54,153 nucleotides of DNA from Streptomyces scabichelini (GCF_011045015.1 NZ_JAAKZY010000050.1:1-54153); one strand, 5' to 3'. Shown: positions 32,004 to 40,055, counted from the first letter of the stretch. Notes: generated by a model from the letters alone, not told the origin. Numbers and translations: made by a program.

Positions 32004-33013
32004 TGCGCATGCCGGTGCGGTCCCGGAGCCTGGGACGGTCCGGCGTCCAGGTCACCGAGCTGGCCTTCGGCGCCGCGGGCATCGCGGGGCTCTACACGCC
32101 GGTGAGCGAGGAGCAGGCGTACGCCGCCCTCGACGCCGCCTGGGACGCGGGGATCCGCTACTTCGACACGGCGCCGCACTACGGGATCGGCGTGTCCGAG
32201 CGGCGCGTCGGCGCGATGCTGCGCGGGCGGTCCGGGTACACGGTCTCCACCAAGGCGGGGCGCCTCCTGGAGCCCTTCAGCGGGGGAGGCGACGACCTCG
32301 CCCACGGCTTCGCCGTGCCCGCCACCCACCGCCGCGTCTGGGACTTCAGCGCCGACGGCGTCCGCCGCAGCCTGGAGGAGAGCCTGGAACGGCTCGGCCT
32401 CGACCGCGTCGGCATCGTCTACCTCCACGACCCCGACGATCACGCCTCCGAAGCGTTCGACGAGGCCTACCCCGCCCTGGAACGGCTGCGCTCCGAAGGC
32501 GTCGTCGGCGCGATCGGCGCCGGCATGAACCAGGCCGAGATGCTCACGCGCTTCGTGCGTGACACCGACGTCGACGTGGTGCTGTGCGCGGGCCGCTACA
32601 CGCTCCTCGACCAGCGGGCCCTCACCGAGCTGTTGCCGTCCGCAGCGGAACGCGGTACGTCCGTCGTCATCGGCGGCGTCTTCAACTCCGGTCTCCTGGC
32701 GGACCCGAAGCCGGGAGCGACGTACAACTATGCGTCAGCACCTCAGGAGTTGCTGGACCAGGCCCTGGCGATCAAGGGGGTCGCCGAACGCCACGGCACC
32801 ACCCTGCGCGCCGCCGCCCTCGCCTTCCCGCTCGCGCACCCCGCCGTCGCGAGCGTCCTCGTCGGCACCCGCTCGGCGGACGAAGTCCGCGACACCGTAC
32901 GGCAGTTCACGACGGACGTACCCGCGGAGTTCTGGCAGGAGCTGCGGGAGGCGAAGCTGTTGCCGGAGGAGGCACCGGTCCCCGTGGCCGTCACCGGAGA
33001 GGAACCCTCGTGA
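32003..33013 (+). CDS. Aldo/keto reductase, probable L-fucose dehydrogenase
   Basis: A 336-residue aldo/keto reductase like the D-threo-aldose/L-fucose 1-dehydrogenases. It has the catalytic Tyr in DTAPHYGIG, the Lys in VSTKAGRLLEP, the His in IVYLHDPDDH, and a cofactor segment SVLVGTRSADEV. These enzymes oxidise the anomeric carbon of L-fucose to the lactone. Its start overlaps the SDR stop (TGATG) and its stop overlaps the next start (GTGA). Confidence 0.85.
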   Translation: MRMPVRSRSLGRSGVQVTELAFGAAGIAGLYTPVSEEQAYAALDAAWDAGIRYFDTAPHYGIGVSERRVGAMLRGRSGYTVSTKAGRLLEPFSGGGDDLAHGFAVPATHRRVWDFSADGVRRSLEESLERLGLDRVGIVYLHDPDDHASEAFDEAYPALERLRSEGVVGAIGAGMNQAEMLTRFVRDTDVDVVLCAGRYTLLDQRALTELLPSAAERGTSVVIGGVFNSGLLADPKPGATYNYASAPQELLDQALAIKGVAERHGTTLRAAALAFPLAHPAVASVLVGTRSADEVRDTVRQFTTDVPAEFWQELREAKLLPEEAPVPVAVTGEEPS

Positions 33014-33324
33014 GGATCGCCCTGCACACCAAGGTCCGCGCGGACCGCATCGCCGAGTACGAGGCCGCGCACCGCGAGGTCCCCGTAGAGCTCACGGACG
33101 CGATCCGCGCCGCCGGCGCCACCTCCTGGACGATCTGGCGCAGCGGCACCGATCTCTTCCACGTCCTGGAGTGCGAGGACTACTCCCGGCTCCTCGCCGA
33201 GCTGGAGAAACTGCCGGTCAACATCGCCTGGCAGGCACGGATGGCGGACCTCCTCGACGTGGTGCACGACTACTCGGCCGAGGGCGCGGAGGCGGGACTG
33301 CCGGTCGTCTGGGAGCTGCCGTGA
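33010..33324 (+). CDS. L-rhamnose/L-fucose mutarotase family protein
   Basis: A 104-residue ferredoxin-like-fold protein of the RhaM family: RIALHTKVRADRIAEYEAAH at the N-terminus (catalytic His region) and TSWTIWRSGTDLFHVLECED with the conserved Trp/Tyr patch. It would interconvert the anomers of L-fucose, supplying the form the dehydrogenase needs. GTG start within the stop of the preceding gene, and its own stop overlaps the amidohydrolase start. Confidence 0.85.
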   Translation: MRIALHTKVRADRIAEYEAAHREVPVELTDAIRAAGATSWTIWRSGTDLFHVLECEDYSRLLAELEKLPVNIAWQARMADLLDVVHDYSAEGAEAGLPVVWELP

Positions 33325-34160
33325 TCGTCGACGCCCATCACCACGTGTGGGACCTCTCCGTACGCGACCAGGACTGGATCACCGGCCCCGAACTCCAGCC
33401 GCTGCGACGGAACTTCACCGTCACGGACCTCCGACCGAAGACGCGGGCCGCCGATGTCGGCCGCACCGTCCTCGTGCAGACCATCACCGTGCCCGAGGAG
33501 ACTCCGGAGTTCCTGGCCCTCGCGGCGGAGAGCGATTTGATCGGGGGAGTGGTCGGCTGGACCGACCTGACCCGGCCGGACGTCACCGACGAGTTGGCGC
33601 GGCTCGCGGAACTCCCGGGCGGTGCGCACCTGCGGGGCATCCGCCACCAGGTGCAGGGTGAGCCCGACCCCGAGTGGCTGCTGCGCCCGGACGTGCACCG
33701 GGGGCTGACCGCCGTCGCCGAGGCCGGGCTCGTCTACGACCTCGTGGTCCTGCCCCACCAACTGTCCGCCTGCGTCAAGGCGGCCGCCGACCAATCGGGA
33801 CTCACCTTCGTCCTCGACCACCTGGGCAAGCCGCCCATCGCCTCGGGCGCGCAGGAGCCCTGGGCCGGCGCCGTGCGGGCCCTCGCCGGACTCCCCAACA
33901 CCGTGTGCAAGTTGTCCGGCATGGTCACCGAGGCGGACCACGCCACCTGGACGGTCGACGACCTGCGCCCGTACGCGGACACCGTGCTTGAGGCCTTCGG
34001 GCCGTCCCGGCTGATGTTCGGCTCGGACTGGCCGGTGTGCACGCTGGCCGCGACGTACGCCCAAGTGCTGGAGACGGCGGTCGAGTTGACGGCGGGGTTG
34101 AGCGGCAGCGAGCGGGAGGACGTCTTCGCGGGGACAGCCACCCGCGTCTACGGGCTCTGA
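33321..34160 (+). CDS. Amidohydrolase, probable L-fucono-lactonase
   Basis: A 279-residue TIM-barrel amidohydrolase of the COG3618 group, which includes sugar lactonases. Metal and catalytic motifs: VDAHHHVWD at the N-terminus, GIRHQVQGE, FVLDHLGKPP and FGSDWPVC. Inference: opens L-fucono-lactone to L-fuconate, the substrate of the dehydratase three genes upstream. GTG start; last gene of the overlapping series. No gene for the final hydrolase that splits the diketo acid follows. Confidence 0.87.
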   Translation: MIVDAHHHVWDLSVRDQDWITGPELQPLRRNFTVTDLRPKTRAADVGRTVLVQTITVPEETPEFLALAAESDLIGGVVGWTDLTRPDVTDELARLAELPGGAHLRGIRHQVQGEPDPEWLLRPDVHRGLTAVAEAGLVYDLVVLPHQLSACVKAAADQSGLTFVLDHLGKPPIASGAQEPWAGAVRALAGLPNTVCKLSGMVTEADHATWTVDDLRPYADTVLEAFGPSRLMFGSDWPVCTLAATYAQVLETAVELTAGLSGSEREDVFAGTATRVYGL

Positions 34161-34228
34161 GCGGGCGTCCCGCGGGCGCAGACAAACATCGGGCCATTGC
34201 GGCGGTGGCAGGCATGCGCCCGAGTGGG

Positions 34229-34276
34229 TCAGGTCGTGTGCGCGGGCTCGAAGATGTCGCGAATCGCTGTTGTCAT
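34229..34276 (-). other. Possible 15-residue short ORF upstream of the RiPP cluster
   Basis: On the minus strand an ATG opens a 15-codon frame (MTTAIRDIFEPAHTT). AGGAGG lies 13 bases upstream of it, and 1 base upstream of an in-frame GTG at 34288 that would add four residues. Spacing is poor for both. It could be a small peptide or chance. No homology recognised. Confidence 0.25.
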
Positions 34277-34417
34277 GCGCCGGTTCACGCCTCCTGTCTG
34301 CGGGTTGATGCTGAAGCAAGTACTCCGATAGCGGTCGATAACCGGACGTAAGGCGGCGCGCCTGATGCTGGTCCTCCGAAGGCCTGGGAGCCGCCCACGA
34401 CCGGATCGGAGTGTCTC

Positions 34418-35635
34418 GTGCATCTCCTGGACGTACTCGAGGTCCGCAGCAGGCCCGCCGCGGCGGTCATGCTGGCCCTGACCCGGCGGTGTCCGCTGAA
34501 GTGCCGGCACTGCTCGACCGAGTCGCTGATGAACAGCGAGCAGCACGATGCCGAGATCTTCGAGAACTTCGTGGCCGGCTTCACCCCTGAGAATCGTCCG
34601 GACTACGTACTGATGTCCGGCGGCGAGGTGCTGCTGCGGCCGCGCCTGGTGCAGCGGATCGCGGAACGCTGCCGAGAGGTCGGAGCACAGACCCACATTC
34701 TCTCCGGAATGTTCTTCGCCCGGTCGGCTCGTGTCCCGGACCGCATCATGGCGGCGATAGACGCGGTGGACCACTTCTCCGCGAGCCTGGACACCTATCA
34801 CGAGGAGGAGGTGCCGCGGGAGGACGTACTGCGGGTTCTGCGACAACTCCTCGACGCGGGCAAGGACGTAAGCCTGCAGGTGGTCGGCCTGGACGAGGAG
34901 GATCCGTATCTCGTGGAGGCCACCGGGGACATCCGTGAGGCCCTCGACGATCGCGCACCGATCTGGGTCTCCCTGGTGCAGGCCGGCGGCCGGGCGAAGG
35001 AATGGCTGGACGACGAGCTGATCCGGCGCGGTGTGCGGCCGACCCGCGCCCAGCAGGACGGGTCCGGCTCTCCGGCCGTCGATCCACACCGGCTGCTGCC
35101 CGCACCCTGCTCGCTCGCGGCCTGGCCGCTGGTCAGCTTCGACGGCACCGTGGTGGCCTGCTGCAACCAGGATGTGGTGGACGGTCTGGGCGGTCGGCTG
35201 CCTGCGCACCTGCGCCTCGGCCATGCGGCCGAGGATCCGTGGGAGGAGCTGCGACGCCGCCATCTCGACCGGCATCTGCTGCGTGGCATACGGGCGTTCG
35301 GCCCCCAGTACCTGGCCGACCAGGCGGGCGCGGGCTGCGGTGAGGGCTACTGCGCCAGCTGCTTCAAGCTGTCCGCGGACCCGGCCACGTCCGCCGGCGT
35401 ACGGGCCCTGATGCACCGTCCGTCCACCGTGCTGATGGAGCAGCAGATCACCAGGATGGTCGACCAGGTCGGACCGGCTGGTTTCGCCCGCCGCTACGGC
35501 ACCCGCCGCTACGGGCACCTGCTGCTGCTCGGCCACCCGGACTCGGCGGAGCTGCAGGCCCAGTACACGGCGGAAGGCAAGGCCGGACCGGGCGCTGCCC
35601 AGGCCGGCGAGGAGGTGCTGAAATGCGCCGGCTGA
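34418..35635 (+). CDS. Radical SAM peptide-modifying enzyme 1
   Basis: A 405-residue radical SAM enzyme. The iron-sulfur motif C25xxxC29xxC32 (CPLKCRHC) binds the SAM-cleaving cluster; MSGGE (66-70) is the SAM-binding element. The C-terminal part has C231, a CC pair at 248-249 within FDGTVVACCN, and C307, C312, C315 (CGEGYCASC), suggesting an auxiliary cluster like SPASM-type enzymes. GTG start with GGAG upstream. It overlaps the second radical SAM gene by 13 bases and heads the operon that leads to the precursor peptides. Reaction unknown; a carbon-centred radical modification of the peptide is expected from the family. Confidence 0.88.
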   Translation: MHLLDVLEVRSRPAAAVMLALTRRCPLKCRHCSTESLMNSEQHDAEIFENFVAGFTPENRPDYVLMSGGEVLLRPRLVQRIAERCREVGAQTHILSGMFFARSARVPDRIMAAIDAVDHFSASLDTYHEEEVPREDVLRVLRQLLDAGKDVSLQVVGLDEEDPYLVEATGDIREALDDRAPIWVSLVQAGGRAKEWLDDELIRRGVRPTRAQQDGSGSPAVDPHRLLPAPCSLAAWPLVSFDGTVVACCNQDVVDGLGGRLPAHLRLGHAAEDPWEELRRRHLDRHLLRGIRAFGPQYLADQAGAGCGEGYCASCFKLSADPATSAGVRALMHRPSTVLMEQQITRMVDQVGPAGFARRYGTRRYGHLLLLGHPDSAELQAQYTAEGKAGPGAAQAGEEVLKCAG

Positions 35636-36651
35636 CCTTCGCCGATCTGCAGGACGGCCGGCTCGCCCGTGGCACCCTGGCCCTGCTGTTCATCACCGAC
35701 AACTGCCCGGTGGGCTGCGCCCACTGCTCCGTGGACTCCCGTCCCGACTCGCCGCGGATCAGGGACTTCGAGCTCTTCGAGGAGATCGTCGACGGGCTGT
35801 GTGCCCTGCCGGCCGACCGGATCATCGGGATCTCCGGGGGCGAGCCCTTCGTGGAACGCCGCGGACTGTCCCTGGCCACCGAGCGGATCGCGGCCACAGG
35901 CAAGCAAATGATCATCTACACCAGTGGCTTCTGGGGCCCGGACGCCGAGGCCGGCCACGGGGCACCCGAGTGGGCGCGAAAGGTGATCCGCCGCGCTTCC
36001 GCGATCTTCCTGTCCACGGACGCCTACCACGAGGCATCCGTGCACGAGCGCCGCTTCGCCGGTGCCGCCCGTGCCGTGGCCGAGGAGCAGGTCTGGCTCG
36101 TGGTGCAGGTGATGGACGGGCCCGGCATGGTGGAGCGGGCCGAGGAACTGCTGCGCGGAGCACTCGGCGTGAACTGGTCCGACCACGCCGAGATCGCCAC
36201 GGCACCGCCGCTCAACTACGGGCGGGCCCGGGATCTCGAGGACCCGTGGTTCGGCCCGCGGAAACGATTCCCCGCAGAAGCGTTCGGAACCTGCCCGACC
36301 GCCAACGTCCAAGTGATCCGCTACGACGGCACCGCCACCGCCTGCTGCAACGAGACGGTGATCATGGGTGCCGGGCCGCGCCGGATGCGCCGCCGGACCA
36401 CCACCGCCGACGAGGTGACCGCCGCGATCGACGGGCTCCGCGACGACCCGCTGTTCCGAGCCGTCGGCACGGTCGGGCCCGGCATGCTCACCGCCCATCC
36501 CCGGTTCCAGGACCTGGCAGGCCGCGAGTACGGCTCGATCTGCGAGCTGTGCTGGGTGATGGCCCGCCGACTGCCGGAGGACGGCAGCGAGGACGGCCTG
36601 GTCGACGCCATCCGGGTGCTCGCCGGCCACAGGAAGGAGCAGACGTCGTGA
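35623..36651 (+). CDS. Radical SAM peptide-modifying enzyme 2
   Basis: A 342-residue radical SAM enzyme with C28xxxC32xxC35 (CPVGCAHC) and SGGEPF (71-76). Its C-terminal part has C224, a CC pair at 241-242 in YDGTATACCN, and C307xxC310 (CELC). The shared DGTxxACCN motif shows it is a paralogue of the preceding enzyme with a different terminal cysteine layout. The ATG lies 13 bases inside the end of the first gene, and the stop overlaps the oxidase start. The pair may act in sequence on one precursor or each on different precursors. Confidence 0.88.
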   Translation: MRRLTFADLQDGRLARGTLALLFITDNCPVGCAHCSVDSRPDSPRIRDFELFEEIVDGLCALPADRIIGISGGEPFVERRGLSLATERIAATGKQMIIYTSGFWGPDAEAGHGAPEWARKVIRRASAIFLSTDAYHEASVHERRFAGAARAVAEEQVWLVVQVMDGPGMVERAEELLRGALGVNWSDHAEIATAPPLNYGRARDLEDPWFGPRKRFPAEAFGTCPTANVQVIRYDGTATACCNETVIMGAGPRRMRRRTTTADEVTAAIDGLRDDPLFRAVGTVGPGMLTAHPRFQDLAGREYGSICELCWVMARRLPEDGSEDGLVDAIRVLAGHRKEQTS

Positions 36652-37439
36652 CCGCACCCGCCACCACCCCGGCCGGAGCCACCGTTGCCACCACTTCCGC
36701 CGCCGGCGCCCCCGCGGCCGCGTCACGAAGTGCCGCCCTGGACGCTCGCATCGACCTGCTGCTGCCCGCCTTCCGGCGGGTCGGCGGCCGGGTCTGGTCG
36801 GTGCCCGAGCCGGACCAGATCTACCCCGAGTACCTGTGCCTGATGCACCAGGTGATCCGCTCCACCGTGCCCCTGATGAACGCCGCGCTGGCCCGCTGCC
36901 GTGAACTGGCCGCCACCGATGCGGTGGCCGCCGCTCTGGTCCCGTACTGGGAGCAGCACATCCGTGAGGAGGCCGGGCACGACGACTGGTTGTGCGAGGA
37001 CCTGGCGGCCATCGGCCGCGATCCGGCCGAGGTGTGGCGGCGGGTTCCGCCGGCCACGGTGGCGGCTCTGGTCGGCGCCCAGTACTACTGGATCCACCAC
37101 CACCATCCGGCCTGCCTGCTCGGGCACATCGCGGTGGTCGAGGGCAATCCGCCCGATCGTCGGGTGGGCGAGGAACTGGCCGCCCGCACCGGCTATCCGG
37201 CCGAGGGCTTCCGGACCCTGCACCGGCACGCCGCTCTGGACATCAAGCACCGTGCCGATCTGCGCGCGCTGATCGACGAACTGCCGCTCGACGCACGCCT
37301 CGAGGGCTCCATCGGGCTCTCCGCGCTGCACACCCTGCAGGCGCTCATCGACATGTTCGAGCAACTGGCCGAGCCCTTCGAGCAGGGCCGCCGCTGCACC
37401 GTGCCGGCCCTTCCCGAACCGGCCGGACACACTCCGTAG
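36648..37439 (+). CDS. Haem-oxygenase-like diiron oxidase (HDO) family enzyme
   Basis: A 263-residue all-helical protein of the iron-containing redox enzyme group (TenA/PqqC/CADD-like fold). After a 28-residue Ala/Thr-rich linker, likely metal ligands are E61 and H67 (PEYLCLMHQ), E108xxH111 (EEAGHDDWL), H160 and E165 (GHIAVVEG), and H194xxxD198xxH201 (HAALDIKH). Related enzymes perform N-oxygenation, C-C cleavage or nitrile formation on amino acids. GTG start overlapping the second radical SAM gene by 4 bases, so it belongs to the modification operon. Probable substrate: the modified peptide or its aromatic C-terminal residue (inference). Confidence 0.8.
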   Translation: MTAPATTPAGATVATTSAAGAPAAASRSAALDARIDLLLPAFRRVGGRVWSVPEPDQIYPEYLCLMHQVIRSTVPLMNAALARCRELAATDAVAAALVPYWEQHIREEAGHDDWLCEDLAAIGRDPAEVWRRVPPATVAALVGAQYYWIHHHHPACLLGHIAVVEGNPPDRRVGEELAARTGYPAEGFRTLHRHAALDIKHRADLRALIDELPLDARLEGSIGLSALHTLQALIDMFEQLAEPFEQGRRCTVPALPEPAGHTP

Positions 37440-37485
37440 CCCCAGGGTTGCGCCCAGAACGCTCGCTGGAAGGAGGAGGACGAGC

Positions 37486-38970
37486 ATGGCGCGTATCGAG
37501 ATCGCCGTACCGCTCCGGCACCGCAGGTTCCGGACCCTGTTCGCCGGTCAAGCCATCTCCGCGATCGGCGACTGGCTCGACTATCTGGCCGTCATCGTGC
37601 TGGTCACGTACACCTGGCAGCACGGCGCCGGAGCACTGGCCGCGCTGAGCGTCAGCATCGCGCTTCCCTGGGTGGTCCTGTCCCCGGTCGCCGGGGTGCT
37701 GGCAGACCGGATCACCGACAAGAAACGCGTGCTGGTCGGCTGCGACGTGGCACGGGCCGGGCTGGTGCTCGGCTATCTGGTGGCACCCGAGCTGTGGGTA
37801 CTGCTGGTCCTGGTCTTCTTCAAGTCGGCGTTCGGCACGCTGTTCGTGCCCGCCCAGCAGACCACCATCCGGTTCACCGTGCCGCGCGAGGACATGCTGT
37901 CGGCGATGTCGCTGACGGTCTTCACCAATCAGGCCGCCAAGGTGGCCGGGCCCGCGCTGGGCGGATTGCTGGTCGCCGCCTGGGGAGTGGACGCCGCGTT
38001 CCTGGTGGACGCCGGTACCTTCCTGCTCTCCGCCGTACTGCTGAGCACCCTGCGCCTTGCCGCCCCGGACCCTGCTCCCGACGGCAGCGGTCGGGCCCCG
38101 GCCTCGACCGGTTCCGGGGCGTCACGGGCGGGTGGCTTCCGCGCGGATCTGACCGACGGGTTCGGCTTCATCTTGCGCACCCCCGCCCTGGTCATGGTGA
38201 TCCTCAGCATGAGCGCCACGGTCTTCCTGGTCTTCACCTTCGACACGCTCTCGCCGCTGGCGATGCGGCAGTTGGGCGTCAGCGAGACCCAACTGGGCCT
38301 GGTGGTGGCCGCCGTCGGACTCGGCGCCGTCAGCGGAACCCTCGTGGTCAGCCAATGGGGGCGCAAGCTCAACCCCTTCGTGCTGATGGGCGCCGCCCAG
38401 CTGATGGCAGGCCTGCTCGTCACCAACATCGGTGCCTCGCTGGGCATGGAGATCCGCGGAGTGGCCGCCCTCTGGGCGGTGGTCGGCTTCGGGCTCGGCT
38501 TCGGCTCTGCCGGCATCATGATCGTCTTCCCGTACGTGCTGCAGCGGGAGACCCCGGACGAACTGATCGGCCGAGTCACCTCCACGGCCTCTTCGGTCCC
38601 GGTGGTGCTCCAGCTCGCCGCGCCGCCACTGGGCGCCTGGCTGGCCGGCCGCTACGGCATCGACTTCACGTTCAACACCGCCGGACCCGCGCTCGTCGTA
38701 CTCGGCATCGTCGTGCTGCTCTACGGACGGCGCACGGCGCGCAGGGCGCCAGGAGCGTCCCCGAAGAGCGCCACCCCTGCCGCGCCGCCCGGCCCCCTCC
38801 TCGACACCACGGTCCCCGACACTCCGGCCGAACTCGCCGAGGAGGAAGAGGAAGCGGAGGTCGTGGCGCACATCGCCGAGCCCGTCGTCACCCCGGCGCC
38901 CCGCGCGCCGGACCTCGCCCCCGCCCCATACGTCCGCGGCGCCGCGCTCCACCAGGGCTTCTTCTGGTAG
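37486..38970 (+). CDS. MFS exporter with precursor-like C-terminal tail
   Basis: A 494-residue major-facilitator transporter of the DHA3/EntS-like type. The first 420 residues carry about 12 membrane segments, beginning RHRRFRTLFAGQAISAIGDW, with the loop motif GVLADRITDKKR between segments 2 and 3. The remaining 75 residues are Pro/Ala/Glu-rich and soluble. Within them EVVAHIAEPVV (458-468) matches the motif of the nearby peptides (EVQAHSAEPII in the fourth one), and the protein ends GFFW, like the peptides' GVILW, GIIIW, GIIVW and GVLF. ATG after GGAAGGAGG. Likely exports the mature peptide; the tail may be a fused precursor or a recognition mimic. Confidence 0.88.
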   Translation: MARIEIAVPLRHRRFRTLFAGQAISAIGDWLDYLAVIVLVTYTWQHGAGALAALSVSIALPWVVLSPVAGVLADRITDKKRVLVGCDVARAGLVLGYLVAPELWVLLVLVFFKSAFGTLFVPAQQTTIRFTVPREDMLSAMSLTVFTNQAAKVAGPALGGLLVAAWGVDAAFLVDAGTFLLSAVLLSTLRLAAPDPAPDGSGRAPASTGSGASRAGGFRADLTDGFGFILRTPALVMVILSMSATVFLVFTFDTLSPLAMRQLGVSETQLGLVVAAVGLGAVSGTLVVSQWGRKLNPFVLMGAAQLMAGLLVTNIGASLGMEIRGVAALWAVVGFGLGFGSAGIMIVFPYVLQRETPDELIGRVTSTASSVPVVLQLAAPPLGAWLAGRYGIDFTFNTAGPALVVLGIVVLLYGRRTARRAPGASPKSATPAAPPGPLLDTTVPDTPAELAEEEEEAEVVAHIAEPVVTPAPRAPDLAPAPYVRGAALHQGFFW

Positions 38971-39058
38971 CTCCGGTGGCCCGGCCGCCGGCGGCGAACG
39001 CACCACACACGCACCGCACCATTCGTTCGACAGGAATTCGACACGAAGGAGTACCACC

Positions 39059-39253
39059 ATGCCCAACCCGATTGAGGAGCTCAGGTCCGCAGGCGTCCCC
39101 GTCGACAGCATCCCCGAAGAGCAGCGCGAGGTGCTCGCCAACCTGTCCGAGCACGAGGTCGGCGTTCTGAAGGGCCTCAAGGACAGGCTCGGCCAGGACG
39201 TACAGGCACACGGCGCCGAGGGCGCGGAGGGCATCGGCGTCATCCTCTGGTGA
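39059..39253 (+). CDS. RiPP precursor peptide 1
   Basis: A 64-residue peptide with a helical leader (ELRSAGVPVDSIPEEQREVL), a conserved DVQAHGAEGAEG segment (47-58) and the C-terminus IGVILW. No Cys, and the C-terminal region has no Ser or Thr. GAAGGAG lies 7 bases before the ATG. It is the first of four paralogues placed directly after the modifying enzymes and exporter. It resembles what I recall NCBI naming as aroma-sacti cluster domain proteins; I could not verify that. Confidence 0.88.
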   Translation: MPNPIEELRSAGVPVDSIPEEQREVLANLSEHEVGVLKGLKDRLGQDVQAHGAEGAEGIGVILW

Positions 39254-39319
39254 CCTCCGCCCGCGCGACCCCCACCGACGACCGACCGATCAACCGGATG
39301 AGCAACCAGGAGGAACCGC

Positions 39320-39526
39320 ATGAGCAAGAATGACGCAGTGGCAGCACTGTCGGCGGCAGGCATCCCGATGGACTCGCTGACCGATGAGCAGAAGAGCAAG
39401 CTGGCTCAGCTCAGCACTGAGGAGATCGCCGTACTGGCCGCCGTCAAGGGCCGTCTCGACGCGGTGACCGACGTCCAGGCGCATGGCGCAGAGGGTGCCG
39501 AGGGCACCGGAATCATCATCTGGTAG
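39320..39526 (+). CDS. RiPP precursor peptide 2
   Basis: A 68-residue paralogue of the other three peptides. Leader: ALSAAGIPMDSLTDEQKSKL then EEIAVLAAVKGRLDAV; conserved DVQAHGAEGAEG at 51-62; C-terminus TGIIIW. AGGAGG at 39308-39313 precedes the ATG. It is closest to peptide 3, pointing to recent tandem duplication. The hydrophobic residues plus Trp at the very end are the likely modified core. Confidence 0.88.
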   Translation: MSKNDAVAALSAAGIPMDSLTDEQKSKLAQLSTEEIAVLAAVKGRLDAVTDVQAHGAEGAEGTGIIIW

Positions 39527-39545
39527 CGCGGGGGGAGACGAAGCA

Positions 39546-39749
39546 ATGGCCAAGAACGACGCACTTTCCGCTCTTGCCGCGGCCGGCATCCCCACCGACG
39601 GGCTGACCGACGAGCAGCGTGAGCAGCTGTCCCGCCTTTCCCCTCAGGAGATCGCTGTGCTGGCCTCGGTCAAGGGCCGGCTCGAGGCGGTCAGTGACGT
39701 TCAGGCGCACGGCGCCGAGGGCGCCGAGATGGGCATCATCGTCTGGTAG
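39546..39749 (+). CDS. RiPP precursor peptide 3
   Basis: A 67-residue paralogue with leader ALAAAGIPTDGLTDEQREQL and EIAVLASVKGRLEAV, motif DVQAHGAEGAE (51-61) and C-terminus MGIIVW. The start at 39546 follows GGGGGAGA and aligns with peptide 2; the longer open frame reaches back into peptide 2 and is not used. Only 19 bases separate it from peptide 2. Confidence 0.88.
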   Translation: MAKNDALSALAAAGIPTDGLTDEQREQLSRLSPQEIAVLASVKGRLEAVSDVQAHGAEGAEMGIIVW

Positions 39750-39842
39750 TCCGCCAGTTGTGTGTGGGCTGCCGACTCCCACGGCGGCCCGCACGCCGAC
39801 GGCGTCGCGCAGTGCGGCGCACCGAGCGAAGGATGGTGGACG

Positions 39843-40055
39843 ATGAGCGACGTTGAGCGGCATCCCAACCTGGATGCCCTGCGTGCGGCGGGCTTTCCCG
39901 TCGACTCGATCGCCCAGGAGCAGCGGCACGTACTCGATTCCCTGACGGCAGGCGAGGTCTCTGTGCTGATCGCCGTTCAGGAGCGGCTGCAGGAAGCAGT
40001 TCCCGAGGTACAGGCTCACAGTGCCGAACCGATCATCGGCGGCGTGCTGTTCTGA
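39843..40055 (+). CDS. RiPP precursor peptide 4 (Phe-ending variant)
   Basis: A 70-residue, more divergent paralogue: leader ALRAAGFPVDSIAQEQRHVL and VSVLIAVQERLQEAV, motif EVQAHSAEPII (55-65), C-terminus GGVLF. It ends in Phe rather than Trp, and its motif is the best match to the exporter tail. GAAGGA 9 bases upstream fixes the ATG at 39843 over an earlier frame. It may give a second product from the same enzymes. Confidence 0.85.
   Translation: MSDVERHPNLDALRAAGFPVDSIAQEQRHVLDSLTAGEVSVLIAVQERLQEAVPEVQAHSAEPIIGGVLF

Noticed and set aside
34418..40055. Sactipeptide (Cys thioether) assignment for the radical SAM cluster
   Set aside because: None of the four precursors contains cysteine, so a sulfur-to-carbon thioether product is impossible from them.
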